Below, piece after piece: positions 1 through 6,835 of a stretch of DNA of 19,918 nucleotides; the stretch's first letter is position 1, and each line of letters opens with the position of its first letter. The position numbers were made by a program, and so were the translations under genes. A model generated the notes under the pieces. The model was not told the origin of the DNA and did no database searches. It worked only from the letters and a program-made list of their open reading frames with translations. This stretch comes from RGIG5612 sp045627365 (lineage in GTDB: Bacteria; Bacillota; Clostridia; Lachnospirales; Lachnospiraceae): positions 1-19,918 of the forward strand of contig JAZQNN010000014.1 of assembly GCA_045627365.1 (NCBI GenBank). Direction: 5' to 3'.

Positions 1-1
1 C

Positions 2-40
2 CTGATGGATTACCTGGCCGGGTGCGGGATAAAAAAATAA
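2..40 (+). CDS. C-terminal end of an unknown upstream gene (partial)
   Basis: One forward frame is open from the window edge and ends LMDYLAGCGIKK followed by TAA. This looks like an ordinary protein C-terminus, but only 12 codons are visible and the family cannot be named. No convincing terminator follows it. The call is an inference from the clean reading frame next to the edge; the other two forward frames read less like a protein end. Confidence 0.3.
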   Translation: MMDYLAGCGIKK

Positions 41-50
41 TAGCAGGTGT

Positions 51-266
51 TTATTTCCTCGGCTCTTTGATAAACGTAAGTCCAAAGCCGATCGCCGCAA
101 GTATTGACGCCGTAAATCCGGGGAAAACTCCCATTGCGGCACCAAAGCTCAGACCAACGCACATTATTCCTATGATGAAAGGAACGGTCCGCACTGCCAA
201 TTTCGAGGAGATAAAAAAGAATGATAAAAATCCTTTTCGTATGCCACGGCAATATCTGCCGATCAC
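51..266 (-). CDS. Doubtful small hydrophobic membrane protein
   Basis: This reverse-strand frame has 71 codons counted from a GTG. Its second half is hydrophobic, with segments such as VPFIIGIMCVGLSF and FTASILAAIGFGL, and it ends in the basic tail KEPRK. That pattern resembles a one- or two-helix membrane peptide. No good ribosome binding site precedes the GTG or the internal TTG, GTG or ATG codons; the internal ATG at 164 has only a weak AGGA close by. The 5' end overlaps the start of the phosphatase gene on the other strand. It may be a real short gene beginning near 164, a gene remnant, or chance. The family is not recognised. Confidence 0.25.
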   Translation of the reverse strand: MIGRYCRGIRKGFLSFFFISSKLAVRTVPFIIGIMCVGLSFGAAMGVFPGFTASILAAIGFGLTFIKEPRK

Positions 267-643
267 CGATGGCAGAATTTATATTAAAAGACATGGCAGG
301 AGACGACGTTATCGTTGCTTCTGCAGCGACCAGCCGCGAGGAGATCGGCAACGATATGTACCCGCCGGCCAGAAGGGAACTGACCCGAAGGGGAGTGCCT
401 TTTACGCACAGGCAGGCCAGGCAGATCACGAAAGATGAATACGCTGACTGGAACCTGATCTATTGCATGGATGATGCAAATGTCAGGAACGCGATCCGCA
501 TTTTCGGAGGTGATCCGGAGGGCAAGGTCAGGAAGCTTTTGCCGGACCGGAGTGTTGCTGATCCCTGGTACACGGGGGATTTTGCAGAGGCGTACGAAGA
601 TATAGCCGAAGGATGCAGAAATATAATAAAAGAGCTCGCCTGA
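221..643 (+). CDS. Low-molecular-weight protein tyrosine phosphatase
   Basis: The 140-residue product is a cytoplasmic phosphatase of the LMW-PTP/arsenate-reductase fold that removes phosphate from phosphotyrosine, and in some relatives phosphoarginine, on proteins. The N-terminus carries the P-loop VCHGNICRS with nucleophile Cys8 and Arg14. The general-acid Asp114 lies in the C-terminal motif ADPWYTGDF. Length is close to the family norm of about 150. The ATG is preceded by GAGGAG, which fixes the start. The gene stands alone and converges on a sortase gene. Its last codons form the left arm of a terminator hairpin whose loop is the TGA stop. The substrate is unknown: family members serve capsule or kinase control and stress regulation, and no kinase partner is visible here. 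Confidence 0.9.
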   Translation: MIKILFVCHGNICRSPMAEFILKDMAGDDVIVASAATSREEIGNDMYPPARRELTRRGVPFTHRQARQITKDEYADWNLIYCMDDANVRNAIRIFGGDPEGKVRKLLPDRSVADPWYTGDFAEAYEDIAEGCRNIIKELA

Positions 644-653
644 GGCGAGCTCT
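621..653 (-). terminator. Terminator of the sortase gene, overlapping the phosphatase stop
   Basis: AGAGCTCGCC (631-640) and GGCGAGCTCT (644-653) form a perfect 10-bp stem with a TGA loop. Read on the reverse strand the stem is followed by TTTATTATAT, so it is a good intrinsic terminator for the sortase gene, which ends 24 bases earlier. On the forward strand no U-tract follows, so it ends the phosphatase transcript less well. Confidence 0.8.
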
Positions 654-676
654 GATAAGTTGTGGATGATCGTGGC

Positions 677-1531
677 TTAATCTTCCTCTTCGTCCGTGAT
701 CTCCCTGTCGCGGACCATCAGAACGACATATCTGTAATAGTTGGTGTAGTTGTCAAGGCAGGTGCTCATCGTGATGATGTGCTCGTCCGGACCGAAGTCC
801 TCGAAATACATGCCCATATCGTAAGAATTCATTGCCAGCGCCTGTTTGATGAAGTTGTAGAAGGCGCTGTCGCTGCCGAAACCGAGCGTATACACGAAGC
901 TGTCGATACCGACGGTCCCCTGAGCAAATACCCTGTAAACATAGTGCTTCTCGCCGATATATACGTCAAATTCCGGATGAGTATTGAAGAACTTCTCGTC
1001 CTTGTATTCATTAAGTGAAGCAAACATCCTGCTGCCGCCGCGCATGTTATGGCCGTAGATGATGCAGTTCTTCGAATCCATGCCGTCCGGCTGGCGCGCG
1101 TCTACGAAAAGGCATCCCGACTGATTGGTCTCACCTGTGAAGACATGCTCGAGATAGTAATCGTTGTCAGCGCCCTGAACGACCGGATAATCGACCTTCT
1201 CATCCATGGTGCCTCTCATTCTGAGGTAGCCCACAGCATCAGAGTTAAGAGCCTTCAGCTTTTCAAAATCCCAGATAAAAACATCCTCTTCGTCAGCGGC
1301 TGTCGGAACGACTTTGCCGTTGGCATCGGTAACCTTCTCGCCCTTCTTGGGTGTTACATAGAAAGTATCCCTCAAATCTTCATAGCTGCCCTTGGCCTCG
1401 TTGTATTTGGAAAGAGCGGAAATAACCTTATATCCGGCAAAAAGGAACACCGCGCCGCATACGCACATAAGCACGATCATAAGCGTGCGGATGGTCTTGT
1501 CTTTTTTGATTTTCTTATCATTCTCGTACAT
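677..1531 (-). CDS. srtB: Class B sortase
   Basis: This 284-residue transpeptidase is anchored in the membrane by one N-terminal helix (about residues 15-38, after a Lys-rich cytoplasmic start) with the catalytic domain outside the cell. Sortases cut a sorting signal and join the protein to peptidoglycan or to another subunit. Class B features are YPVVQGADNDYYL (115-127), CLFVDAR (140-146), the His motif NCIIYGHNM with His161, TMSTC with Cys258, and Arg267 in NYYRYVV. The full catalytic triad is present. AGGAG lies 6 bases before the ATG. The gene is single, with its own promoter and terminator. No protein with a recognisable sorting signal is visible in the window, so its substrate must be encoded elsewhere. 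The symbol follows class membership, not proven orthology. Confidence 0.92.
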   Translation of the reverse strand: MYENDKKIKKDKTIRTLMIVLMCVCGAVFLFAGYKVISALSKYNEAKGSYEDLRDTFYVTPKKGEKVTDANGKVVPTAADEEDVFIWDFEKLKALNSDAVGYLRMRGTMDEKVDYPVVQGADNDYYLEHVFTGETNQSGCLFVDARQPDGMDSKNCIIYGHNMRGGSRMFASLNEYKDEKFFNTHPEFDVYIGEKHYVYRVFAQGTVGIDSFVYTLGFGSDSAFYNFIKQALAMNSYDMGMYFEDFGPDEHIITMSTCLDNYTNYYRYVVLMVRDREITDEEED

Positions 1532-1568
1532 AGTTTGCTCCTAAAAACCTATTCGTTTTAGCCAGTGA

Positions 1569-1596
1569 ATTATATCATATAAAACAAAATAGTCAA
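1569..1596 (-). promoter_or_regulatory. Sigma-A promoter of the sortase gene
   Basis: On the reverse strand TTGACT (1591-1596) is followed after 16 bases by a perfect TATAAT (1569-1574). It sits about 40 bases before the sortase start codon and points away from uvrC. Confidence 0.8.
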
Positions 1597-1626
1597 AGGG
1601 ACGCGGCTCATTTCATCGAATGTTCA

Positions 1627-1660
1627 TTGATTTGGGACAGCGGTAATGGTAAATTATAGC
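1627..1660 (+). promoter_or_regulatory. Candidate promoter directly at the uvrC start
   Basis: Two overlapping readings are possible. TTGATT (1627-1632), 17 bases, TAAATT (1650-1655) would start RNA at about the A of the uvrC ATG. TTGGGA (1632-1637), 17 bases, TATAGC (1655-1660) would start inside codon 2. No ribosome binding site is visible upstream. The elements are moderate matches only. Confidence 0.4.
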
Positions 1661-1661
1661 T

Positions 1662-3515
1662 ATGTTCAACATACCTGAAGAGCTTAAGAAGATTCCGGGC
1701 AAGCCGGGCGTATATCTCATGCACGACGCACGCGATGAGATCATTTACATCGGCAAAGCCAAGAACCTTAAGAACCGCGTAAATCAATACTTTCAGACTT
1801 CAAGGACCCGTTCGCCTAAGATAGAGAAAATGGTGTCCCTGATCGAGTATTTCGAATATATCGTCACCGACTCGGAGACAGAGGCCCTCATCCTCGAAAA
1901 CAACCTTATCAAGGACCATCGCCCGCGCTACAACACGATGCTCAAGGATGACAAGACTTATCCTTACATCAAGCTGACGCTTAGCGAAGAATTTCCGCGG
2001 CTTTTCACGACGAGAAAGATCAGGAAAGACAAAGATAAATATTACGGCCCGTATCCGAATGTCGGCGCTGCTAATGCTACGGCAGAGCTCCTGCAGAAGG
2101 TTTATAAGCTTAGGACCTGCACCAAGGTATTCCCGCGCGATATCAACAAAGACAGGCCGTGCCTTAATTATCATATCGGACGCTGCGACGGACCATGCAC
2201 GGGCTGCGTGAGCCGGGAAGATTACGCCGAAAGGATCCGGAACGTGAGGAAGTTCCTGGAGGGCACGGATACGTCGATCCTGGACGATATCAGGAAGCAG
2301 ATGATGGATGCAGCTTCACGCATGGAGTACGAGAAAGCCGGGCAGTACAAGGAACTTCTGGAGTCCGCCGCCCTCATTTGCAGGCAGCAGAAGATGGAGA
2401 TCAACCAGAGCGATAACCGCGATATCTTAGGGCTTGCGCGGGAAGGATTCGACGCGATCATGCAGGTATTTTTCATACGCGACGGCAAGCTTTTGGACCG
2501 CGAACATTTCTACCTCAAGCCGCCTCTTGAAGAGAGTGAAGAGGAGATAGTTTCGAGCTTTGTAAAGCAGTATTATTCCGGAACGCCGTTCCTGCCGTCC
2601 GAGGTGCATCTGCCTGTCGAAATAGAGGATGCGGATGCCATTTCCGAGTGGCTGACCGAGAAGGCGGGCCGCAAGGTCAGCCTGGTTTCACCGAAAAAAG
2701 GCGCCAAGGAGAAAATGCTCGAGCTGGCCAAAACGAACGCGCAGCTCGTGCTCGATAAAGACAAGGAGAAAGTGCGCCGCGAGCAGCAGCGTACCAAGGG
2801 TGCGGTCAGCGAGATATCCAAGATGCTCGGCATCAATTACGCCGAACGCATCGAGTCATACGATATATCCAATACGGCCGGATACGATTCAGTCGGCTCG
2901 ATGGTCGTTTTCTCAGAGGGCACACCTAAGCGCAACGATTACCGCAAATTCAAGATAAAGAGCGTGATCGGGCCAAATGACTTTGCCAGCATGGCGGAGG
3001 TTATTACAAGGCGCTTTGAACACCGCGAATGGGCATTGCCGGACATGCTGCTGATAGACGGAGGCAAGGGCCAGGTGAGCGCGGTCTGCGAAGCGCTTGA
3101 GAAGCTGGCAGCAGCATCAGACGCCGAATACGCCGAAAGAATACTGAACATACCGGTCTGCGGAATGGTCAAGGACGACCATCACAGAACGCGTGGACTG
3201 CTATACCATGACCGCGAGTATGAGATGGACCGTTCGAAGGAACCGTTCAAGCTGATCACCAGGATCCAGGACGAGACGCACAGATTTGCAATCGAGTACC
3301 ACAAGCAGATCCGTGGCAAAGGCCAGGTGCACTCGATACTCGACGATATCGAGGGTATCGGACCGAAGAGACGCCTGGCACTCATCAGACATTTCAAGTC
3401 GCTCGATGCGATAATGGCGGCAAGTGTTGATGAACTGGCGGAAGTGGAGGGCATGAACCGCGCCGCGGCTGAGAAGGTGGCGGAGTTTTTTAAGGGAGGT
3501 AGGAACAATGCTTGA
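1662..3515 (+). CDS. uvrC: UvrABC excinuclease subunit C
   Basis: UvrC makes both incisions around a DNA lesion after UvrA/UvrB recognition in nucleotide excision repair. The 617-residue protein has the usual length and domain order. The GIY-YIG nuclease has GVY at 16-18, YIGKAKNLKNRV from 29 and a probable catalytic Glu79. A cysteine set at 153, 167, 175 and 179 matches the iron-sulfur cluster region. The UvrB-binding UVR segment lies at about 205-240. The RNase H-like nuclease contains SYDISN, LLIDGGKGQ and KDDHHRTRG. Two helix-hairpin-helix motifs occupy about 551-613. The start MFNIPEELKK matches the family N-terminus although no ribosome binding site precedes it. The 3' end overlaps the LysR-type gene by 8 bases. 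In many Clostridia hprK follows uvrC directly. Confidence 0.97.
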   Translation: MFNIPEELKKIPGKPGVYLMHDARDEIIYIGKAKNLKNRVNQYFQTSRTRSPKIEKMVSLIEYFEYIVTDSETEALILENNLIKDHRPRYNTMLKDDKTYPYIKLTLSEEFPRLFTTRKIRKDKDKYYGPYPNVGAANATAELLQKVYKLRTCTKVFPRDINKDRPCLNYHIGRCDGPCTGCVSREDYAERIRNVRKFLEGTDTSILDDIRKQMMDAASRMEYEKAGQYKELLESAALICRQQKMEINQSDNRDILGLAREGFDAIMQVFFIRDGKLLDREHFYLKPPLEESEEEIVSSFVKQYYSGTPFLPSEVHLPVEIEDADAISEWLTEKAGRKVSLVSPKKGAKEKMLELAKTNAQLVLDKDKEKVRREQQRTKGAVSEISKMLGINYAERIESYDISNTAGYDSVGSMVVFSEGTPKRNDYRKFKIKSVIGPNDFASMAEVITRRFEHREWALPDMLLIDGGKGQVSAVCEALEKLAAASDAEYAERILNIPVCGMVKDDHHRTRGLLYHDREYEMDRSKEPFKLITRIQDETHRFAIEYHKQIRGKGQVHSILDDIEGIGPKRRLALIRHFKSLDAIMAASVDELAEVEGMNRAAAEKVAEFFKGGRNNA

Positions 3516-4392
3516 TAACAGGCTACTCATGTACTTTCAAACCGTTGCAGAGTTAGGCTCTTTTTCTGCTGCCGCACAATATCTGAACACAACTCAATCT
3601 AATCTTTCAAAACAGATACAGGATTTTGAGAAGAGCATAGGAAAACAGCTTTTTATTCGCGGCAAAAAGGGCGTGGAGCTTACATTGACCGGAAAATACC
3701 TGTATCGGAAAATGTTGCTGCCGCTTAGCCGTCTGGAAGAAATTGAAAAACAGCTATTAAGCAGTCACCTTGTAGCAGGTGAAATAAACATAGGCTGCGA
3801 TGAAACATCAGGAACAGATTGGCTGTGCCGTGTGGGCGAGGAATATAGAAAAGAAAACCAGGCGGTGTTTATGAACTATTTTAGCGGGCCCGCGGCATTG
3901 TCATTGAACATGCTTGAAGAAGGAATGCTTGATGTGGCGCTTGTCCCGGAATTTGTCAACGATGCAGGGTTTGAATATATTGAGATTCCGTTGGAGGATA
4001 CTTTCTGCATAATTATGAACTCAGAGGATGAGTTGGCTTCACGGGAAATCCTGAGTGCATCAGATATAATGGGTTTGCCGCTGTATCATCCGTCACAGGC
4101 TTACCTGGGCAAGTACTATGTGGATAAACTTGGTATAGGAAGTGAGAAGCTAAATATAATAGGTCTGTATAATTTGTCAGGATGCGTAACGGAATTGGTG
4201 AGGAATGGTTCTTACATCCTAACAGTAACGCAACCTGAAAAGTATAAGGGACGAGCTGGTTTAGCGTGCGTGCCAATCGAATGTGGCAGGAAGCTGTATG
4301 GTAAGCTGGTATATAAGGCAGGGGAAGCCCGAAGTCCTTTATTGCAATCATATATTCAGTGGATAAGACAATCCCTGGAAGAGGTCCGATAG
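3508..4392 (+). CDS. LysR-family transcriptional regulator
   Basis: The 294-residue protein has the LysR winged helix-turn-helix at 1-60 (AELGSFSAAAQYLNTTQSNL, then SKQIQDFEKSIGKQLF) and a periplasmic-binding-like effector domain from about residue 88. Such proteins bind DNA as tetramers and respond to a small molecule; the ligand here is not predictable. GGGAGG (3495-3500) supports the ATG, which lies inside the last codons of uvrC. The gene reads as more AT-rich than uvrC or hprK, as does the following lipoprotein gene, suggesting they arrived together. The TAG stop is in the loop of a strong terminator. LysR genes often sit divergent from their target; this one does not, so the downstream lipoprotein is only a possible target. 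Confidence 0.9.
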   Translation: MLDNRLLMYFQTVAELGSFSAAAQYLNTTQSNLSKQIQDFEKSIGKQLFIRGKKGVELTLTGKYLYRKMLLPLSRLEEIEKQLLSSHLVAGEINIGCDETSGTDWLCRVGEEYRKENQAVFMNYFSGPAALSLNMLEEGMLDVALVPEFVNDAGFEYIEIPLEDTFCIIMNSEDELASREILSASDIMGLPLYHPSQAYLGKYYVDKLGIGSEKLNIIGLYNLSGCVTELVRNGSYILTVTQPEKYKGRAGLACVPIECGRKLYGKLVYKAGEARSPLLQSYIQWIRQSLEEVR

Positions 4393-4404
4393 GACCTCTT
4401 TTTT
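4379..4404 (+). terminator. Intrinsic terminator of uvrC-lysR
   Basis: AAGAGGTCC (4379-4387) pairs with GGACCTCTT (4392-4400) around a GATA loop, followed by a run of T to 4404. The TAG stop of the LysR-type gene spans the loop and the first base of the right arm. Confidence 0.9.
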
Positions 4405-4468
4405 AGTGTCAGCGCTTGGCGTTTGACTTTGAAAGTGTGAATAGAATGCGGATAAGTATAAATAAAAG

Positions 4469-4483
4469 CGATATAAAATATCG
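4469..4483 (+). promoter_or_regulatory. Inverted repeat just upstream of the lipoprotein promoter
   Basis: CGATAT-AAA-ATATCG is a perfect 6-bp dyad ending 11 bases before the -35 element. It is a candidate operator, for example for the adjacent LysR-type regulator, but AT-rich dyads this short also arise by chance. Confidence 0.3.
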
Positions 4484-4494
4484 ATTATATTCGT

Positions 4495-4523
4495 TTTACT
4501 TTATATTTTGAACTGGATATAAT
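4495..4523 (+). promoter_or_regulatory. Sigma-A promoter of the lipoprotein gene
   Basis: TTTACT (4495-4500), 17 bases, TATAAT (4518-4523). Transcription from it would give a leader of about 108 bases. I see no recognisable riboswitch in the leader; a tiny frame, ATG GCT GGG TAG, follows GGGAG within it. Confidence 0.65.
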
Positions 4524-4637
4524 ATTCTTAGAAATTTTTGAAAAAGCAATAAATACGAGGGAGATGGCTGGGTAGGAAACGCAACATATTATGCATTACT
4601 TAACTAAAGGTTGCTTTATGCTGAGAAAGGAGCGGTT

Positions 4638-5696
4638 ATGAAAAGAATCACAAGCATCATATTTACTTTATTGATAACCATGTGCCTGCTGCTATCCGGT
4701 TGCGGAAAATCTGCAGAGTCATCAACGGACAAAACAGAAAAAAAGACCACTAAAGTGACGGAAGCTGCCAAGGAAACAAAAGACACCAAAATAACAACCG
4801 AAACCACTACGAACAAAACCGAGAAGAAAGAAAAAGAGACTGAAGAAGCGGATGACTCTGAAAAATCTTCCGAAGAAAAACAAACCATAGAGAACATTGA
4901 AGAAATCGGCAATAACGAAGAGCAAAGCCAGAGTCAGAGCGGTGACGAAGAAAATCAAAATCAGGAGAATGATAATAACAATAGAAACAATAATAACAAT
5001 AGAAACAATAATAACGATTCTGATGAAATAGTATATGACCATCCGAAATACAAAATATTAGGAGTAAGGTGGAACTACTGTGGAGCGCCTTCACCGGAAG
5101 AGTTCTTCTATTTTGAGTCAATTGATGAAAGCAATCCTGTGACATGTGGTAACGCGGATGCAATGTGGATGATCACAGATGGTTATGGAAGTATAAGTAA
5201 CACTCTTTACTTGAGTAATCAAAGATACATTATTTATGATGAATCTTGGAACGAGCTTTATAACGGATATGAAGGTGATACGTCATTCGGACAAGGTGGA
5301 GGAAATATATACCTGAAAGAAACAGAGCATACGATTTTCATTGATAGCGATGGAAATGCATTGCCGCAGAATAAGACTGTATTTGAGTATTCATTTAGTG
5401 GGTCTGGGGATACTGTTCTCACAGTAATAATTGTCAACTGCCTGTCAAAAGGCTTTATGGATAAATGGAATAATTCCGGATATATGGAATCCTTAGCGGA
5501 GCCGGTTGACGGGTTTGGCAGCGCTATTTTTACAAATGGCAGTGGCGAATACTCAGCCCATGCTTACATGCATGACAGCCGAGGTATAAGCAATGGAGTA
5601 GTACACTATCTTATTTCAGTATACGGAACAGAAGCTTTATCAGAGGCTGAATTCCTGTCGGCTGTGAATTGCATTTTTGATGGCCAGCTGAAATAA
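4638..5696 (+). CDS. Lipoprotein with low-complexity stalk and unknown C-terminal domain
   Basis: The ATG at 4638 is chosen because AAAGGAG precedes it by 5 bases and it gives a clean signal peptide; an ATG 27 bases upstream does not. Residues 2-21 form a lipoprotein signal, with lipobox LLSGC and Cys22 as the predicted lipidated residue, so the protein should sit on the outer face of the membrane. Residues 23 to about 130 are disordered, rich in Lys, Glu and Thr and then Asn, with an Asn-Arg repeat. From about residue 133 to 352 lies an apparently folded domain rich in Gly, Asn and aromatic residues, which I do not recognise. The gene has its own promoter and terminator and reads AT-rich. 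Surface display on a long stalk suggests a role in binding or sensing, but no function can be assigned. Confidence 0.85.
   Translation: MKRITSIIFTLLITMCLLLSGCGKSAESSTDKTEKKTTKVTEAAKETKDTKITTETTTNKTEKKEKETEEADDSEKSSEEKQTIENIEEIGNNEEQSQSQSGDEENQNQENDNNNRNNNNNRNNNNDSDEIVYDHPKYKILGVRWNYCGAPSPEEFFYFESIDESNPVTCGNADAMWMITDGYGSISNTLYLSNQRYIIYDESWNELYNGYEGDTSFGQGGGNIYLKETEHTIFIDSDGNALPQNKTVFEYSFSGSGDTVLTVIIVNCLSKGFMDKWNNSGYMESLAEPVDGFGSAIFTNGSGEYSAHAYMHDSRGISNGVVHYLISVYGTEALSEAEFLSAVNCIFDGQLK
4971..5015 (+). repeat. 18-bp tandem repeat encoding an Asn-rich stalk
   Basis: The unit AATAATAACAATAGAAAC occurs twice (the first copy begins with G) plus a half copy, encoding NNNNR blocks. The unit is a multiple of three, so copy-number change would alter stalk length without a frameshift. 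Confidence 0.85.
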
Positions 5697-5734
5697 ATCA
5701 TATATTTCCCCCCCCTGTTAACAAATATCTTGCG

Positions 5735-5767
5735 ACAACTGCCGAGATTTCCTCGGCAGTTGTTTTT
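5735..5767 (+). terminator. Intrinsic terminator of the lipoprotein gene
   Basis: ACAACTGCCGAG (5735-5746) pairs with CTCGGCAGTTGT (5752-5763) across a 5-base loop, followed by TTTT. Just upstream, a run of eight C at 5708-5715 follows the stop codon. Confidence 0.9.
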
Positions 5768-5771
5768 ATAT

Positions 5772-5798
5772 CTGCGCCATGAGATTGACATGGCGCAG
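5772..5798. repeat. 10-bp inverted repeat between terminator and hprK promoter
   Basis: CTGCGCCATG (5772-5781) and CATGGCGCAG (5789-5798) are perfect arms around 7 bases. No U-tract follows on either strand, so it is not a standard terminator. It ends 36 bases before the hprK -35 element and could be an operator or a second RNA hairpin. Confidence 0.55.
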
Positions 5799-5834
5799 TA
5801 TGTTGTGAACGGATTCGCAGCAAGCCCAATTCTC

Positions 5835-5863
5835 TTGAATATATCCCGCCGGATTGATATAAT
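5835..5863 (+). promoter_or_regulatory. Sigma-A promoter of the hprK operon
   Basis: TTGAAT (5835-5840), 17 bases, TATAAT (5858-5863). Predicted start near 5870 gives a leader of about 20 bases carrying AAGGAG 6 bases before the ATG. Confidence 0.85.
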
Positions 5864-5890
5864 CATTTAATAAAAATCAAGGAGAACGCT

Positions 5891-6835
5891 ATGGCTAAAT
5901 TCGTCACGCTGGCCGAGATCGCGGAGGCTACAGGCAGCAAAAACCTGACCCCGGAAATCGATATCAACAACATAAAGATAGAGCACAGAAACGTCAACAG
6001 ACCGCAGTTCCAGCTCGCCGGATATTATGATTTCTTCGACGAGTCGAGAATTCAGGTTCTGGGTAAAGCTGAATATGGTTTTTTGCAGGGATTGTCAGTT
6101 GCAGAAAGGGCTGAGCGGCTGGAGCGGCTTTTCAGTACCGGCATTCCGGCGGTGTTTATTTGCCGCGGGCTCGAAGCGGGCGAGGATATGCTCAATATCG
6201 CGATCAAGCACGGCGTTCCGGTGCTGGGAAACAGCGAGATAACCGCAGCTGTCATGGTCCGGATGGTGAGCTGGATCCGAGAACAGCTTGCGCCTACTCA
6301 GACGATGTACGGCGTACTTATCGATGTTTACGGCGAGGGAATCCTGATCACCGGCGTATCGGGTGTCGGCAAAAGCGAGACGGCCATGGAGCTCATCAGA
6401 CGCGGACACCGACTTGTTGCGGATGACCTTGTGGAGGTCTCCAAGGTCGGCGACGAGCTCCTGATCGGTACTGCACCGGCTCTTACGAGGCATTTTATTG
6501 AGCTTAGAGGAATCGGCGTTGTAGACGTGAAGTCCCTGTACGGAATTGAGAGCGTTAAGGACCGTACTCCGATAGACATGATCATTAATCTGGAGGACTG
6601 GAAACAGGATTCCAGCTACGACAGGCTGGGACTGCGCGAGGAATATGAAGAGATACTGGGCGTTAAGGTCGTAAAGCATACCGTTCCGATCAGAACCGGC
6701 CGTAACCTGGCTATCATCATAGAGACGGCCGCCGTAAATAACAGGCAGAAGAAGATGGGCTACAACGCAGCACAGGAACTGTGCGACAGAGTTTCAGCCG
6801 AGATCCACAGGAAGAATAACGACAAAAATGAGTAA
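5891..6835 (+). CDS. hprK: HPr kinase/phosphorylase, with an active-site His replaced by Tyr
   Basis: HprK phosphorylates Ser46 of HPr or Crh using ATP or pyrophosphate and can reverse the reaction, linking glycolytic state to catabolite control. The 314-residue protein has the N-terminal HPrK domain to about 130 and the kinase domain after it. Walker A is GVSGVGKSE with Lys161; Asp178/Asp179 lie in RLVADDL; the family signature region is HFIELRGIGVVDVKSLYG (201-218); Arg245 is in SYDRLGL. The family has an active-site His directly before GVLxDVYG; here the segment reads TMYGVLIDVYG, giving Tyr140. The Walker A Asp or Glu after the first Gly is Val. The rest is typical, so decay seems unlikely. 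It is first in the operon, overlaps murB by 8 bases, and shares the operon with an HPr-like gene. Confidence 0.95.
   Translation: MAKFVTLAEIAEATGSKNLTPEIDINNIKIEHRNVNRPQFQLAGYYDFFDESRIQVLGKAEYGFLQGLSVAERAERLERLFSTGIPAVFICRGLEAGEDMLNIAIKHGVPVLGNSEITAAVMVRMVSWIREQLAPTQTMYGVLIDVYGEGILITGVSGVGKSETAMELIRRGHRLVADDLVEVSKVGDELLIGTAPALTRHFIELRGIGVVDVKSLYGIESVKDRTPIDMIINLEDWKQDSSYDRLGLREEYEEILGVKVVKHTVPIRTGRNLAIIIETAAVNNRQKKMGYNAAQELCDRVSAEIHRKNNDKNE

Noticed and set aside
662..1561. Two forward-strand open frames opposite the sortase gene
   Set aside because: They are antisense to a clear sortase with all motifs, lack ribosome binding sites and resemble no family.
4611..4637. Upstream ATG for the lipoprotein gene
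   Set aside because: It would put nine extra residues before a clean lipoprotein signal, and AAAGGAG is correctly spaced only for the ATG at 4638.
4530..4637. Riboswitch or T-box in the lipoprotein leader
   Set aside because: No conserved riboswitch core or terminator hairpin was found; only a weak GCAAC/GTTGC pairing.
5708..5715. Run of eight C as a phase-variation tract
   Set aside because: It lies after the stop codon of the lipoprotein and before the terminator, so length change would not alter a protein.
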